Origin: Nyssa sinensis
Lineage: Eukaryota > Streptophyta > Magnoliopsida > Cornales > Nyssaceae
Assembly: GCA_008638375.1 (NCBI GenBank)
Contig: CM018035.1
Span: forward strand, 37,566,824 to 37,630,823
Direction: 5' to 3'
Length of the DNA: 64,000 bases
The position numbers and the translations under genes were made by a program. The notes beneath the pieces are model-generated. The model searched no databases, had not been told where the DNA came from, and saw only the letters and a list, made by a program, of their open reading frames with translations. Positions within the stretch are counted from its first letter, which is position 1, and each line of letters starts with the position of its first letter. Shown here in pieces: positions 38,201-51,100 of the stretch.

Positions 38201-40177
38201 CATACAAGGGTGGTACCAAGAAATCTCTACGGTCTCCCGTGAAATGAAAACAATCCCCCTCAGGGGTGCACACCGTAACTCTCCCCCTGTAACAATCGAT
38301 ACTAGCCCGGAAAGTAAACAGCCAATCCATCCCCAAAATAACATCGAAGCCAGTCATATCAAGCACAATAAAGTCAAAACAGAGAGTACGATCGGCTATC
38401 TCAAGTGAACAACCCCTACAGATCCTGGTCAATGTCACACTACCCCCAACAGGGGTATCAACATGTAGCGGTGAATCCAACCGATCTATAGTCAACCCCA
38501 ATGACATGGCAAACACAGTGGATATGAATGAATGCGATGCACCTGAGTCTATCAACACGCTAGCCTATGAACTGAACATAAGAAATGTACCTCGGACTAC
38601 TGATGGCCCAGCAGTAGAAGCCTCTAGGGTGGCAACCGCATACACTCGGCCCTGTACGGTCTGACCCTATCTGCCTCCCCCTCTCTGCCCCTGCTGTCCT
38701 CCCCCTCTCGGGGCGGGAGCTCTAACACTCAATGCTGAGGATACTAGCTGATAGTAAGGTGCTGGGGGTCTATAGCCTGACTGTGACTGGGGTAAAGGCA
38801 TCTGGGTGTGCTAGTAATAGTGGGGCCTCGGTGTGCTCTGTGAGGTCTGCCCTTGAGGGCAGTGGGCCTTAACATGGCCCGGCTGATGACAAGTATAGCA
38901 CACCGGTGGGGCCCTCCCGGCCTGACTCTGAATCTGAGGTAGAAGTGGCATCTGGCTCAGTCCAGTCCCTGATCCCTGACTAGGATCTCTCTGTGGGCAA
39001 TCGGCCATCCTGTGGCCAGGCTGTCCACACTGGTAACATGTAATGGCCACATGTGGTACCCCTTCTCGAGAAGTGATAGACATAGTAGGCTGGGGAGCTA
39101 AAAACTGAATAGGCCTCTAGGATGTCGATGGAAAAGAAGTACTGGCCCGGAACCTCTTCTGTGGCCTTCTACCAAGGTGAGCTGGGGTGGTCATAGTAGG
39201 CTGAGCGGGTGTAAGCGTCAATGCTGTGGCTGGCCTGGCCTGAGCCCTTGACTCCCTGATCCCTCTGAGAGCGGCCAACTCTCTCTCTACCCTCGTGGCC
39301 CTGATCACCGCCTCCTCATAAGTATCAATGATATGACCCGCCAGCTTCTCCCTAATAGAGGTCTTCAGCCCCTCGAGAAAATGGTAAACTCTCAGCTCTT
39401 CCTATCCAGTGATGTGTGGGGCAAACCTCCATAATGCGGTAAACTGGACTCATACTGTGTCACTGTCATGTCCCTCTGGAGCAATGTCTCAAACTCCCTC
39501 CTGAATCCAATCATGGCAGTCGCTAGAAAGTAGTGGTCATTGAACATGGCCACAAAAGCATCCCACCTCTCTGCAAATCTGCTAATCCTCCCTACAGATA
39601 CCTTCCACCACTGGCTCGCTAGCCCAGTAAACTGGAACGTGGCACATCGAATCCTCAAGGGTGGCTCGACAATCCCCAGCGAGTCCAGGATCCTAACAAT
39701 CTGGTCCAGCCACTCCTCAGCCACTAAAGGATCAGGCTGCCCTGCAAATGATGGTGGCCTCATCTGCTGAAACGCCTTCATGACGAAGATGTCTCTAGTC
39801 TCTCCACCTGTCGCTCTGGCCTCGGCATCAGCAGCCCTGGCCTCGGCATCAGTGGTCCTGGCCTCCTGCATGGTACGAAAGCACTCCTGTATAATGGCTG
39901 CCAAATCTCTGGTGCCAATAGTCTGCTCTACCTCCTCCACTAGGGCTGGCACCGGAGCAGGTGCAGGCATAGGGGCAGAAGCAGGAATAGGAACAGGAGC
40001 CATGGTCTCCTCAGTTGTGCTGTGGGCAGGAGCATCAGCTGGATCAACAGTCTCCTCTACTACGATACGGGGAAGTGCAGTAGTCCGGGGTCTACCGCGT
40101 CGGGGCTTGGCAACAGCCTTGGGTTTACCCCGTCTAGGTGGTCCAACTCTCATGGCGGGGGCTTTCTTTGGTGGCAT
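35209..40177 (-). pseudogene. gag-pol polyprotein of element B, degraded
   Basis: Start taken at 40175-40177 (MPPKKAP), the first ATG that opens a basic Gag N-terminus. Gag residues 1-31 hold RRGKPK and RRGRPR, which look like AT-hook cores; a region rich in DAEARA repeats follows, then the Gag core (MRPPSFAG, QWWKVS). Two canonical zinc knuckles lie near 39000 and 38900. Protease has DSG in place of the DTG of family A (about 38550), reverse transcriptase FVDD (about 37550), RNase H, integrase (HHCC at 36360-36450; D, D, E in 35900-36200), GPY/F (35500-35600) and a chromodomain up to the stop at 35209. In-frame TAG codons lie at 39402, 39117, 38811, 38667, 38565, 37041, 36873, 36600, 36306, 35689 and 35446 (left base given). 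Frame shifts lie near 39430-39455 and 36220-36245. Not functional. Confidence 0.88.
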
Positions 40178-40557
40178 ATCTCTACAAGTCCAAAGAGAGG
40201 GAATTTTTAACACTACTCTTTCACATTTGGGCATAAGTGTTAAGATGATCTCAGTCATATCCTTATCCACACTTAAACTTAACAAATAGCACATACAATA
40301 TGTCATGATATATACTAAATCGACTGTCATATATCATATCTGCCATGCATCTCATCACATTGAATCACATAGGCATGCATCACAGTATAGCATCAATCGA
40401 CACGTAATTTCAACAAATCATGCTTCAAGTGTATAAAACCACATAGCACACAAGATCCTATCACATGCTGCTAAAGGTTCGCACTAAGTCTCATTCTTTT
40501 CTCTAGGGTCTCATGGTGTTGAACAACACCCCACAGTCTCTAGGTATTCGAACCTAT
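40178..40557 (-). other. Leader of element B
   Basis: Untranslated stretch between primer site and gag. No repeat, intron or small gene stands out. Confidence 0.6.
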
Positions 40558-40569
40558 GCTCTGATACCA
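40558..40569 (-). promoter_or_regulatory. Primer binding site (initiator tRNA-Met) of element B
   Basis: TGGTATCAGAGC on the minus strand, three bases from the 5' LTR start at 40573. Confidence 0.95.
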
Positions 40570-40572
40570 CGT

Positions 40573-43500
40573 TGTCACACCCCGAATTTCTGCAAACCCG
40601 AGGCACGATTGACGAGACAGAAAATAAAATAAATAAAAGGACAATTGTAAATAAATTCACTAAACATGCATCCATTTCCATCAATACATAAAATAGCGTA
40701 AAGTACATTTCACAACTGCATTGTTCATAGGTCATTCGGGCTTAAGCCCTTACATTACAAAACATAAGTCCCATGGACCAAAAAGATACCAAGTGCTTCA
40801 TCCTATCAAGGTATCAATGAGTCTCAAGTAGCTGGAGTATCCTCATCTGAAAAATGTTGCCCACGAATGGGTCAGCTCAACTACTGGTATGATGAAGTGC
40901 TAATGCAAGAAATAAAGCTAATGCGTGGCATGTGCACAGTGTACATTTATATCTAAATGTCATTCAAAGCATCGCAGTAATATATGAGTGGTATGCATGA
41001 CGCACCCATGCACAACTCTATGCCACACCTATGTCTCATTTATGGGTACTGCCCGATGGCATCGAAGTACCAATGCAATGGCCAATTTTGGGTTTTTTAC
41101 CACAGGATCTACACCCTCATAATGCATGGCACCACGTGCTCAACTCACGCCATGTTCTCAAGGATTCACCATATGCCAATATGCTAATGTAATCTCAATG
41201 AACATGGTTTTTCAATAATATAGCTTGCTCGGACAATAACACATAAATCATCAGTCAGTTCCATATGTATGCATATCTCATGTGTTCATGTATCATAGTT
41301 CATGTTCTTCACTTTACTAAACTCTCAAAGAACGCAAGTAACACATAAACATGTGAACAACCAACTTCAAATTATCAAGTAAACACATTCCAACTAAACA
41401 CATAAATCATTCCAGTCATTCACAAAATGTTCCTAACTTAACTTCATTTCTAACATTAGCAAAACACCATACCTGACGGGTTAGTCACAACCCAAGTAAA
41501 CTGCGCTCGTAATACAGTGGCTAGTAGTGAGAATGTGGAAGGATCAGACTGCCTTCTCCTTGCCTTTTCGTGTCCCTAAAATCATAACAAGTGACTTAGT
41601 TCATTTGTTTCCTAAATGATGCTATTCAACAAATTTTATGTCCTTATTTTATAAGTTTCTATTCTGCTAAATTAAACTCTGCTATTGAGTCCAGGACGTC
41701 GAAGAAAATAAGTTTAGGTTTTCGTTGTCACGCCCCGAATTTTTACAAACCCGAGGCGCGACTGACGAGACAGAAAATAAAATAAATAAAAGGACAAATG
41801 TAAATAATTCCACTAAACAAGCATCCATTCCCATCAATACATAAATTAACATAAAGTACATCTCACAACTGTATTGTTCATAGGTCACTCGGGCTTAAGC
41901 CCTTACATTACAAGGTATAAGTCCCATGGACCAAAAATGTACCACATGCTTCACCCTATCAGGGTATCACAGAGTCTCAAGTGGCTGGAGGTTCCTCATC
42001 TGAAAAATGTTAGCCCACGAATGGGTCAGCTCAACTGCTGGTATAATGAAGTGCTAATGCAAGAAATAAAGCTAAGGCGTGGCATGTGCAAAGTGTACAT
42101 TTATATCTAAATGTCATTCAAAGCATCGCAGTAATAAATGAATGGTATGCATGACGCACCCATGCACAACTCTATGCCACACCCATATCTCGTTTACGAG
42201 TACTCCCCGATGGCACGGAGTACCAATGCAATGGCCAATTTTGGGTTTTTCACCACAGGATCTACACCATCATAGTGCATAGCACCACGTGCTCAACTCA
42301 CGCCATGTTCTCAAAGGATTCACCATATGCCAATATGCCTAATGCAATCTTAATGAAACATGGTTTCCACAATATAGCATGCTCCAGACAATAATACATA
42401 AATCACTAGCTGATTCCACATGCAAGCATATCTCATATAATCAACTTAAACACATGTCATGATTCACGTTCATCATTCATTAAATTTTCATAAAGTACAA
42501 GTAACATGTAAGCATGTGAACAACCAACTCCAAATCATCAAGTAAACACATTCCAAATAAACACATAAGTCATTCCAGTCATTCACAGAACATTCCTAAC
42601 TTAACTTCATTTCTAACATTAGCAAAACACCATACCTGTCGGGTTAGTCTCAACCCTAGAAGATCGTGCACGATACGTAACTGAACTGGTCAATGAGAAT
42701 GCAGGAGTCAGATCACTCTCTCCTGTCCTGTCAGTGTCCCTAAAAGCATAAATTACAACTCAGTCTATTGTCATTTGAATTTATGTTATTCATCAAATTT
42801 TTATGTCTTTAATTTATAGGTTTCTATTCTGCTAAATTAAACTCTGCCATTGAGTCTAGGACGTCGAAGACAATAAGTTTAGGTTCTCGTAGAACTCAAT
42901 TCGGACATCTGGGTTCAAAAGGGCAAAACAGTCATTTTGCACTTTTCACGGGACCTTACATTTCGTGACCTCTTTTCACAAATCGGACTCCACGGTTGAG
43001 TCCGAAATGTTCGAGATAATAAAGTTTCACTATTTGTTTACTTAATTCGGAGTTCGTTTGACTGTATTTCAATTCAGGGGCATTTTGGTAATTTTAAAGG
43101 TTACTACGGGTCTTTTATTTTTTGGGATCCCGTCTCGTAAAACGGACCTCACCATTGATCTCAGAATGGTCGAGATAGTCAAAATACACTAATTACTTGT
43201 CCCATTTGGACTCCGGATTATTTTAGAGTATTTAATTAATTAAATTAATTAATTAACTAGTTAATTAATTTAATTAATATTTTATTAATATTTTATTCAT
43301 GAGGGTCAAACTATAATAACCAACAGTTGGGGGGTCAGTTTGTAAATTCCGAAAGTCCTGGGTCAAAGTTTAATTTCCACAAAGTCTAGGGGCAATCCTG
43401 TAATTTTGAAAACCCTTATCCCATATTCGGATAACCAAACAGGGATCATACCAGAACAGGGATAGGATATCCCTGTTCCTGTTTCAATTTAAATTTTTAA

Positions 43501-46500
43501 TTTCTTAACCTTGGAACCAAACAGCCCCATTTAGTTTTTAATTTAAAACCACTGAATGACACGTGGCAGGGGCGGACCGCCCGAACCTGACCCAAACCCG
43601 TACCGGACCCGGACCCGGACCCGGACTCCAAACAGTCCCCCTTCTTCCCCGTTTTCCCGGTGAGCCTCCGGTAGGGTTCCGGCGCCTTCTCCAGCACCGG
43701 CGACATTTTTCCGGTGAAATTTTCACAGTTTCTGAATGTGGTTCTCTTCAGTTTTTCACGTAGGTTCTATATCTAAAGTTGGTTTTGGATCTAAGCCACT
43801 AGATCTTCACTGAAATAGGGCTCAAAGATCCCGGTCAACTCTCCGGCCGACCCTCCGTTTTCAATTTCGTGACTGTTTGGTCATGGTTCAACCTCCATTT
43901 TAATTCCAAATGGTTTCTGCACCTCCTAGGGTTCGTTCCCTATCATTTAAACTGAGTTCTACACATAAAATGACAAGACCCAACTCTCATGACCGAAACC
44001 TGCAACTAGAGTTTTCTATCTCGTTTCTTAACCATTTTCTTTCATTCCTTTTGCAAAATAAACCCTACGACATGCTCTCTAAGATCATATACATTAAAGT
44101 AATTACCATGCTTTTAAAAAATTCAAAACAAAATGGTCACTTACGGTTTTTCTGTTGGGTTTCTCTCTCTAGCCGTGCACCTCTTTCACCCTCTAGTTCC
44201 AAGCTTGATTCAAGCTCCCAAAACTCCTTTCCAGAATTCTCTTTCTCTCTCTCGTTTTCTGTTTTTCTTTCCTTCTCTTCTCCCAACCGAGACCACACAT
44301 ATACACAACACTCCCACTCCCACACGTCTCTCTCACACCAGCCCCTTTTCTTGACTTCTCCTCCTCTGTTCAGCCACCCTGCCTTCTTCCCCCCATGCAA
44401 CTTTGCATTTAATGCAAAGCTGCCCTATACACCTATATATATATATATATATCAATCATCACACACACTAGACACACACACTACTCCACCGACACCACAC
44501 ACACACCCCACAGGTCTGTTGCACAACACACACACACTGCTATACATATATATACATATACATATCCACATACACACGTAATACACATCATTCTACACAC
44601 ATACATATTCATGATCTCCCACACATATATACATACACCATGCATTTTAATAATAATAATAATACACATTTTAATATCAATAATAATAATAATAATGATA
44701 ATAATAAAAACAAGTAATAATAATAAAAAAAAAAATTTCATGTCATTACATTCGTAGAACTCACTTCGGACATTTGGGTTCAAAAGGGCAAAACAGTCAT
44801 TTTGCACTTTTCACGGGACCTTACATTTTGTGACCTCTTTTCCCAAATCGGACTCCACGGTTGAGTCCGGAATGCTCGAGATAATAAAGTTTCACTATTT
44901 GTTTATTTAATTCGGAGTTCGTTTGACTGTGTTTCAATTTAGGGGCATTTTGGTAATTTTAAAGGTTACTACGGGTCCTTTATTTTTTGGGACCCTGTCT
45001 CGTAAAATGGACCTCACCATTGGTCTCAGAATGGTCGAGATAGTCAAAATACACTAATGACTTGTCCCATTTGGACTCCGGATTATTTTAGAATATTTAA
45101 ATAATTAAATTAATTTAATATTTTATTCAGGAGGGGTCAAAACATAATTCGTCAAAAGTTCTGTGGGTCAAAATCAGATTTCCTAAAGTTCTGGGGTCAA
45201 GTTTAATTTCCAAAAGTTCAGGGTTTAATTTGTAAATTTCAATTTCTCCTATTCTCAATTCGGTTACCCAAACAGGGATTAGTCCAGAACAGGGATAGGA
45301 TATCCCTGTTCCTGTTTCAATTTCAATTTTTCAATTTATTACACTCGTAGCCAAACAGCCCATTTCATCTTTTAATTTAAAACAATAGGGTGATACGTGG
45401 CAGGGGCGGATCGCCTAAGCCCGACCCGAACCCGAACCGGACCCGGACCCGGACCCGACCCGAACAGTCCCCCTTCTTCCCCGTTTTTCCGGTGAGACAC
45501 CAGTAGGGTTCCGGCGCCTTCTCCAGCGCTGGCGACATTTTTTCCGGTGAGATTTTCATGGTTTCTGAATGTGGTTCTCTTCAATTTTTCACGTAGATTC
45601 CATATCTAAGGTTGGTTTTGGATCTAAGCCACTAGATCTTCACGAAATAGGGTTCAAAGATTCCGGTCAACACTCCGGCCGACCCTACTCTTTCATTTTC
45701 GTGACTTTTTGGTCACGGTTTAATCTCCATTTTTACCCTAAAGTGTTTCTGCACTATGGAGGAACAATTTCTCATTCCCAAAACCAAGTTTTTTTACCAA
45801 AAATTCCCACCCATCTGATTATCCTACGTGACCTGCAACTCAATGTTTCTCTCTCATTTCTTAATCGTTTTCTTTCATTCTTTTTGCAAAATGAACCTTA
45901 CAACATGCTCTTTAAGATCCTATACATCAAATTAATTATCATGCTTAAAAAAATAAAACAGAACTGGGTCACTTATAGTTTTTTGTTGGGTTTCTTTCTC
46001 TAGCCGTGCACCTCCTCCACCTTCTGGTTCCAAGCTTAAATCAAGCTCCAAGACTCCTTCTTTCCAGAACTCTCTTTCTCTCTCTCGCTTTCTGTTTTTT
46101 TTTCCTTCTCTTCTCCCAACCGAGACCAACATATATACACTAACATATCCACTCCCTCACGTCTCCCACCACCAGCCCCTTTGTTTGACCTCTTTCCCTC
46201 TACTCAGCCACCCTTGCTCTTCCCCAATGCAGCTTTGCATTAAATGCAAAGCTGCCCTATAAATACCTATATATATGTATATATACCACTCATTACACAC
46301 ACACTCAACCGACACCACACACACACACACACAGTCTGTTGCACACATCCAATGCACACATGCACTGCTATATATATATATATACATATACATATTCACT
46401 TATACATGTACACATATTATTCTACACATATACACATATATATAATATCCCATACATATACATGCTACACATACATAACACCCATGCATTCCATAATCAT

Positions 46501-46635
46501 ATACACATTACATTAATTTCACATTTTTAATAATAACAATAATAATATTAATAATAACAATAATGAATAATAATAATAATAATAATAACCACAAAATTTT
46601 TATATATATAAAAAAAAGATTTTGGGGTTATTACA
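40573..46635 (-). mobile_element. Element B 5' LTR, interrupted by a solo LTR
   Basis: Two pieces, 40573-41725 and 44756-46635, give about 3.03 kb, colinear with the 3' LTR. It begins tgtcacaccccgaatttctg and ends ttggggttattaca. The break at 41726-44750 is a clean insertion with a target duplication. Confidence 0.9.
41726..44750 (-). mobile_element. Solo LTR of family B nested in element B's own LTR
   Basis: 3025 bp, starting tgtcacgccccgaattttta and ending catgtcattaca. The target duplication ttcgt is exact (41721-41725 and 44751-44755). It is colinear with the surrounding LTR but clearly diverged, with a stretch of repeated cccgga near 43600 and AAT repeats at 44650-44720. No interior sequence, so a solo LTR. 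Confidence 0.92.
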
Positions 46636-46639
46636 CACA

Positions 46640-46680
<41 letters not shown>

Positions 46681-47229
46681 CAAACCCCCCCCACACACAC
46701 ACATGAACACACAACCATACACACACACAACTCTATAGAAAAAGAGAGATTGATTGATTGAGATGGAAGACGAACTCAGTTGGGTGCGACGAACACGAAT
46801 TCAGCTCCTCTTACATTTAATTTGAATGGAAGTGAGAGATTGGGCACCCCAATTGGAAATTTTGGGTCACCTATCAATGGGTGGCTGAGATAGTTTGGAT
46901 TGATCTTATTGGGTGGCTCTATATATGCTTTATCATCGCAGAAGAGATTGCTAGTTCTCTTGAAACTGACAATTACTACGTTTGGTTGATTCATCTTTTG
47001 TAATTTCTTCATTAACTATTATTTAGTTGTGCTTCTGGTATTTTGCAGTAATGAATATTGTTGTTATTTCCAAGATTTTCCATTTTATATTATTAAACTA
47101 GGCTACACAGTCATAACAGCAGCAAACCATGCAAGCCACCTCATCTATGCAAGCTGCCACGAATCATCCCAGTAATCAGCAAAACGTGTAGCTGCAAGAT
47201 GCTTCGAGAAGCAAATAAAGATAGTATTT
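46636..47229. other. Spacer with microsatellites and a weak coding-like stretch
   Basis: It begins with CA, CT, TA and C-rich runs (46636-46730). From about 46833 to 47001 one plus-strand frame is open for about 56 codons (including NWKFWVTYQW and AEEIASSLE). An ATG at 46763 opens a short frame in another phase that stops nearby. I do not recognise either. It may be a decayed gene piece or chance. Confidence 0.3.
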
Positions 47230-47406
47230 TGTTAGGATTTTCTATAAAGTTTGTTACACATGTATTCTTTATTCTTTTTGTCCTTTTTCCTTCTCTGTAA
47301 TTACTATATATAGAGCAAGTCATCTCATTGTAAATAGACGAATATCAATATACAGAGTATATTCATTTCTCCTCTGCTTTCTTCTCTATCAAAACCTCAA
47401 CCAACA
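47230..47406 (+). mobile_element. Short LTR of a Ty1/copia element (5' LTR)
   Basis: 177 bp, tgttaggattttctataaag to ccaaca, directly followed by a tRNA-Met primer site. A TATA-like ctatatatag lies at about 47305. The matching 3' LTR is not in the window, because the element is cut at 48186. Confidence 0.75.
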
Positions 47407-47418
47407 TGGTATCAGAGC
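47407..47418 (+). promoter_or_regulatory. Primer binding site of the Ty1/copia fragment
   Basis: TGGTATCAGAGC immediately after the LTR, as usual for plant copia elements. Confidence 0.9.
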
Positions 47419-47422
47419 TATA

Positions 47423-48186
47423 ATGGCTTCGAACAGAAATAACCCACCTCCTCCTCCTCCCCCTCCCCTTCCTCTAACCAACACAAATCCTAAAGATACC
47501 TTTAGCCCATACTTTCTTAATCCGAACAATGGACCTGCAACTCTACTCACTACCCATCTACTTACCGCTGATAATTACCACTCTTGGGCACGCACCGTTC
47601 ATCGCTCATTACAAATCAAGAAGAAATTGGCTTTTATTGATGGTACCTTACGGGAACCCGCAAATCCTAATGATCCCTTGTTAGAACCATGGCTTAAATG
47701 CAATGACATGGTGACAACTTGGCTTCAAAATGCAATGTCATTGGAAATAAAAAAACAGCGTCGTGTATGTTGATATCGTTCATGACCTATGGCTTGATTT
47801 GGAACAACGTTTTGCACAAAATAATGGTCCTTTAATTTATGAACTCAAGCAGTCTATAAATTCCCTTGTCCAGGGTGATGATTCTGTAAGCTTGTATTTC
47901 TCAAAACTGAAAGGCCTTCTCGATCAACTACTCAACTTTGAAGTTTATTCCACCATGGACTTGTGGTGCCATGAAAAATGTCCTTGAGAACCAGCAACGT
48001 GATTGGACCATGAAATTTCTTATGGGGCTTCATGAATCATTCACCAACATTATGGCTCAAATCATTTTGATTAAACCCATTCCAAGCCTAAGTGAAGTCT
48101 ATGCCCTAGTTCAGCAGGAAGAAAAATGAAAGCAGCTTTCCAATCCTACCTCTCTACATGACACCCTTGCTTTAGCAACGAAAACT
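47423..48186 (+). pseudogene. Ty1/copia gag fragment, truncated
   Basis: It starts with ATG at 47423 and a proline-rich N-terminus, then the copia-type Gag N-terminal domain (LLTADNYHSWARTVHRSL, FIDGTLREP) and a following Gag region (DLWLDLEQRF, FLMGLHESF, IPSLSEVYALV). Frame shifts occur near 47757 and 47965, and an in-frame TGA lies at 48127-48129. The gene ends where element E begins at 48187, so nucleocapsid, protease, integrase and reverse transcriptase are absent. It is a relic; the rest may lie right of the window. Confidence 0.8.
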
Positions 48187-51100
48187 GTAATACCCTGACC
48201 CATTGTAACCGAGCCAACACGGCCTAATGCTACGAAAATGAAATAAATGGGTTGAATTTCAATAATTGGAATCTTTGGATGAATTACAGGGCAACCTAAT
48301 AACGATAATGAAAATAAAAATAATGTATATATATATATATAAAGATAAAATAATAATATCATAAAAATAAATATAAAATAAAGATAAAATAAATAAATAT
48401 AAAATAAGTTGTGGCACATGAATAAAATATATATATATGTACATATAGGTAGATGTGTATATATCAATATCTATATATATATATATCTATATATATATAG
48501 GTATAACTATAATGCATCAGTTACAACATGTAACTGAACAAAAACAAAAAAAGAAAAAAAAAGAAGAAGAAGAAAACGGATGGGGAGGGGAGTGAAGTGC
48601 AGAAAATGAAAAGGCAATGGGGAGAGAGAGAGAGAGAGAGGGAGAGAGAGAGAGGGAGAGGGGGGCGGCTTCAACATAAAAGCATGCCAGGCATGCGTTG
48701 CAAATTGAACCAGCAAGAAAAAAAAAAAGAAAAAAAAAAAAGAAGAAGAGAAGAGAGAAGAGGAACGGTTGGGCGCAACAGGGGGGCGACAGAAGCAGGG
48801 GCGCAAGGGGTAAGATATTTCTCTCTGTAATTCAATTTGGGTTGCTTTACATTCCCTCAGCTGGTATGTGAGTATAGAATATTAATCCAGAGTAGAAGAG
48901 AAGGAGTTAGAACAAATCAGAAGCAGAGAAAAAGGAAGAGGGCTGAAACGGAGGGCGCGCGGCTTGAAGGGGGTAAGTGGGTTAATTCTGTTTTAGTTTT
49001 TTTTTTAAGCATGAAATGTAGCTTGGAATGTAGGGTCATAAACAACATAAAATTAGGATTTTGCTGCAAAAAGATTCGATTGAAAAGGGGTCAGATTGGA
49101 AGAGAATGAAGTAATTACAAGTTCTTGAAAATAATTTGGGTCTTGGAAGTCTATGCATGAAACTCAGTTTGTGTGCTTTGAAAACATTCCCATAGGTTGC
49201 AGGAAACATTTAGAAGTGATTAGGGCTTAAACCAAGTAGAGAAAAAACACAAAAAAAAAAAAAAAAAAAAAAAACAACAACAATTGGGAAAACTCCCATG
49301 GACGGAAAACTGCCTAGCAGTGGCGCAGCCACTGTTGTGGCATTTTTAACACCCCAAACGTCTACCGATTTTTGTTTTAACCAATTGATATAGAGCCCCC
49401 TTAAAATTCCCAGTCGAGCCCATCGAGAAAACCCAAGAAAAATGGCCTTCGTCGCCAAAAGAGATGGCCGAAGCACCGCTGGAAAACGTGGGGAAGAAGA
49501 AACATGCTGGGGTTTTTGTAATTTTATTTGGGCCAAACCGGGTCTGGTTTGACCCGACCCACCCATTCAGATGACTGCCCAACGCTGTTACTTTATGGGT
49601 AAATTTTTAAATTTGAGTTTAGATAGTGTTTGGTTAGAAAGGAGAAGCTATCCAATAGTTGGCTTAAACTTGAACAGGAAATGAAAAAAACTAGTGAAAA
49701 GTGAAAAAATGTAATAACAGGAAATGAAAAAAATGTTATGGGCAGCGAATTGAACCTATGACCAAAGGGGAAAGGGTGAGAAGCTTAGCCACTGTGCCAC
49801 CAAGGCACATGTGGTCTGTTTGGGACTCAAATACTATATGTATTAGCTAGATTAATTAATTTGAATAAGTAGTTTAAATTAATAAATTTCAAATTTAATT
49901 TCAACGCGTAAATTAGTAGAATGAATAATGAAAACTTACTATTTTGGACCTTCTGAATTTAATGGTGAGGTCTGTTTTACGAGACTGGAGTCCCGAAAAA
50001 TAAAATACTCGTAGAATGTTAAAATGACCAAAATGCCCTTATGTCGAAGGTGAGTCAAACGGACTCCTGATATAGTTAAGTAAATAGTGAATTTTTATTA
50101 TTTCAAACCTACTGGACTCAACGGTGAAGACCGAAGTTATGAAAACAGAACCCAAAAGGTAGAGACACGTAAATGACCATTTTGCCCTTGGGTAAATTAA
50201 GTTTAAAATGAAAAAAAAAACCGTAAAGCATAAATTAGTGAAGGAGGTATTTAAAATAACGAGGCATAAATTCGATAAATGATATGAAAGCTGAAACGTG
50301 TTTATTGATTTATAGGCAAGTCAAAAGGAAAGGAGAAAGTCACGGGATATTAGGACACTGATAAGGTAAGTGGATTCCTATCTTTTCCAAGCCACGTTCT
50401 TTCCATTACTGCCAATCTTGTACTCATATATGTATTCACTGTTATTGTTTCCCACCATGGATATTGCTCTACCTGGTGGATGCCTATTGGTTGATGTTGC
50501 ATGACTGATTCATTTCATTGATATCCATTTACTGTATGTTACGTTATGATGTTCCATGTTTTGTACATTCATATGGAATACTATAGAATCTTAATTTATG
50601 TTAAGTGCTGGGTTTTGTGCTCAGCCACATTACCTATCTGATTGACTGAGACCTACGGGTCAAAAAGACATATGGCAATTATGGCGTTTTTACGCAGTAA
50701 GGTTAATAGGCATTCTATATGCATTTATGTTAATGGGGGGTATGCCGGGCCCCAAAAGACCGAGGGTCTGCCAAACCCTGAACAGAGTAAAGGCATCATC
50801 CATGTTAATTGATATAGTTCTATGTTGATTGGTTTTGATTTATTGGACTTGATTGTGACCGTTTCATTGTGGCAGTATTTATGTTGATCGTGTTCATTGA
50901 GCCTATTCTATATTTATGCTACGTTGTTACTCTTGACGGTTATTATACGTTGTTATTCATTGATTACTTTTGACCCTTATTGTACCTTGTCATTTATTGG
51001 CCATTGAGGCATTTTACAGTTGACTACAATCATTGTCATGACTGCCTATCATGTTACCTTGACTTGTATTCATTTATGTCATCCCTACCCGTATTGGGGA

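Larger units (their letters stand above)
12461..46635 (-). mobile_element. Element B: Tekay-type Ty3/gypsy retrotransposon with nested insertions
   Basis: A complete minus-strand element. Its 3' LTR is 12461-14322 plus 33979-35174, the polypurine tract 35175-35187, gag-pol 35209-40177, the primer site 40558-40569, and its 5' LTR 40573-41725 plus 44756-46635. Removing the nested insertions gives LTRs of about 3.06 and 3.03 kb. Both LTRs begin tgtcac-ccccgaatttctgc and end gggttattaca. Flanks are ctctc on the left and cacac on the right; the element sits in a CT/CA microsatellite, so the target duplication is unclear. Its coding region is broken in many places and it cannot act on its own. Confidence 0.9.

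Noticed and set aside
12456..46640. A clean 5-bp target duplication for element B
   Set aside because: Flanks are ctctc and cacac inside a CT/CA microsatellite; they do not match well enough to claim.
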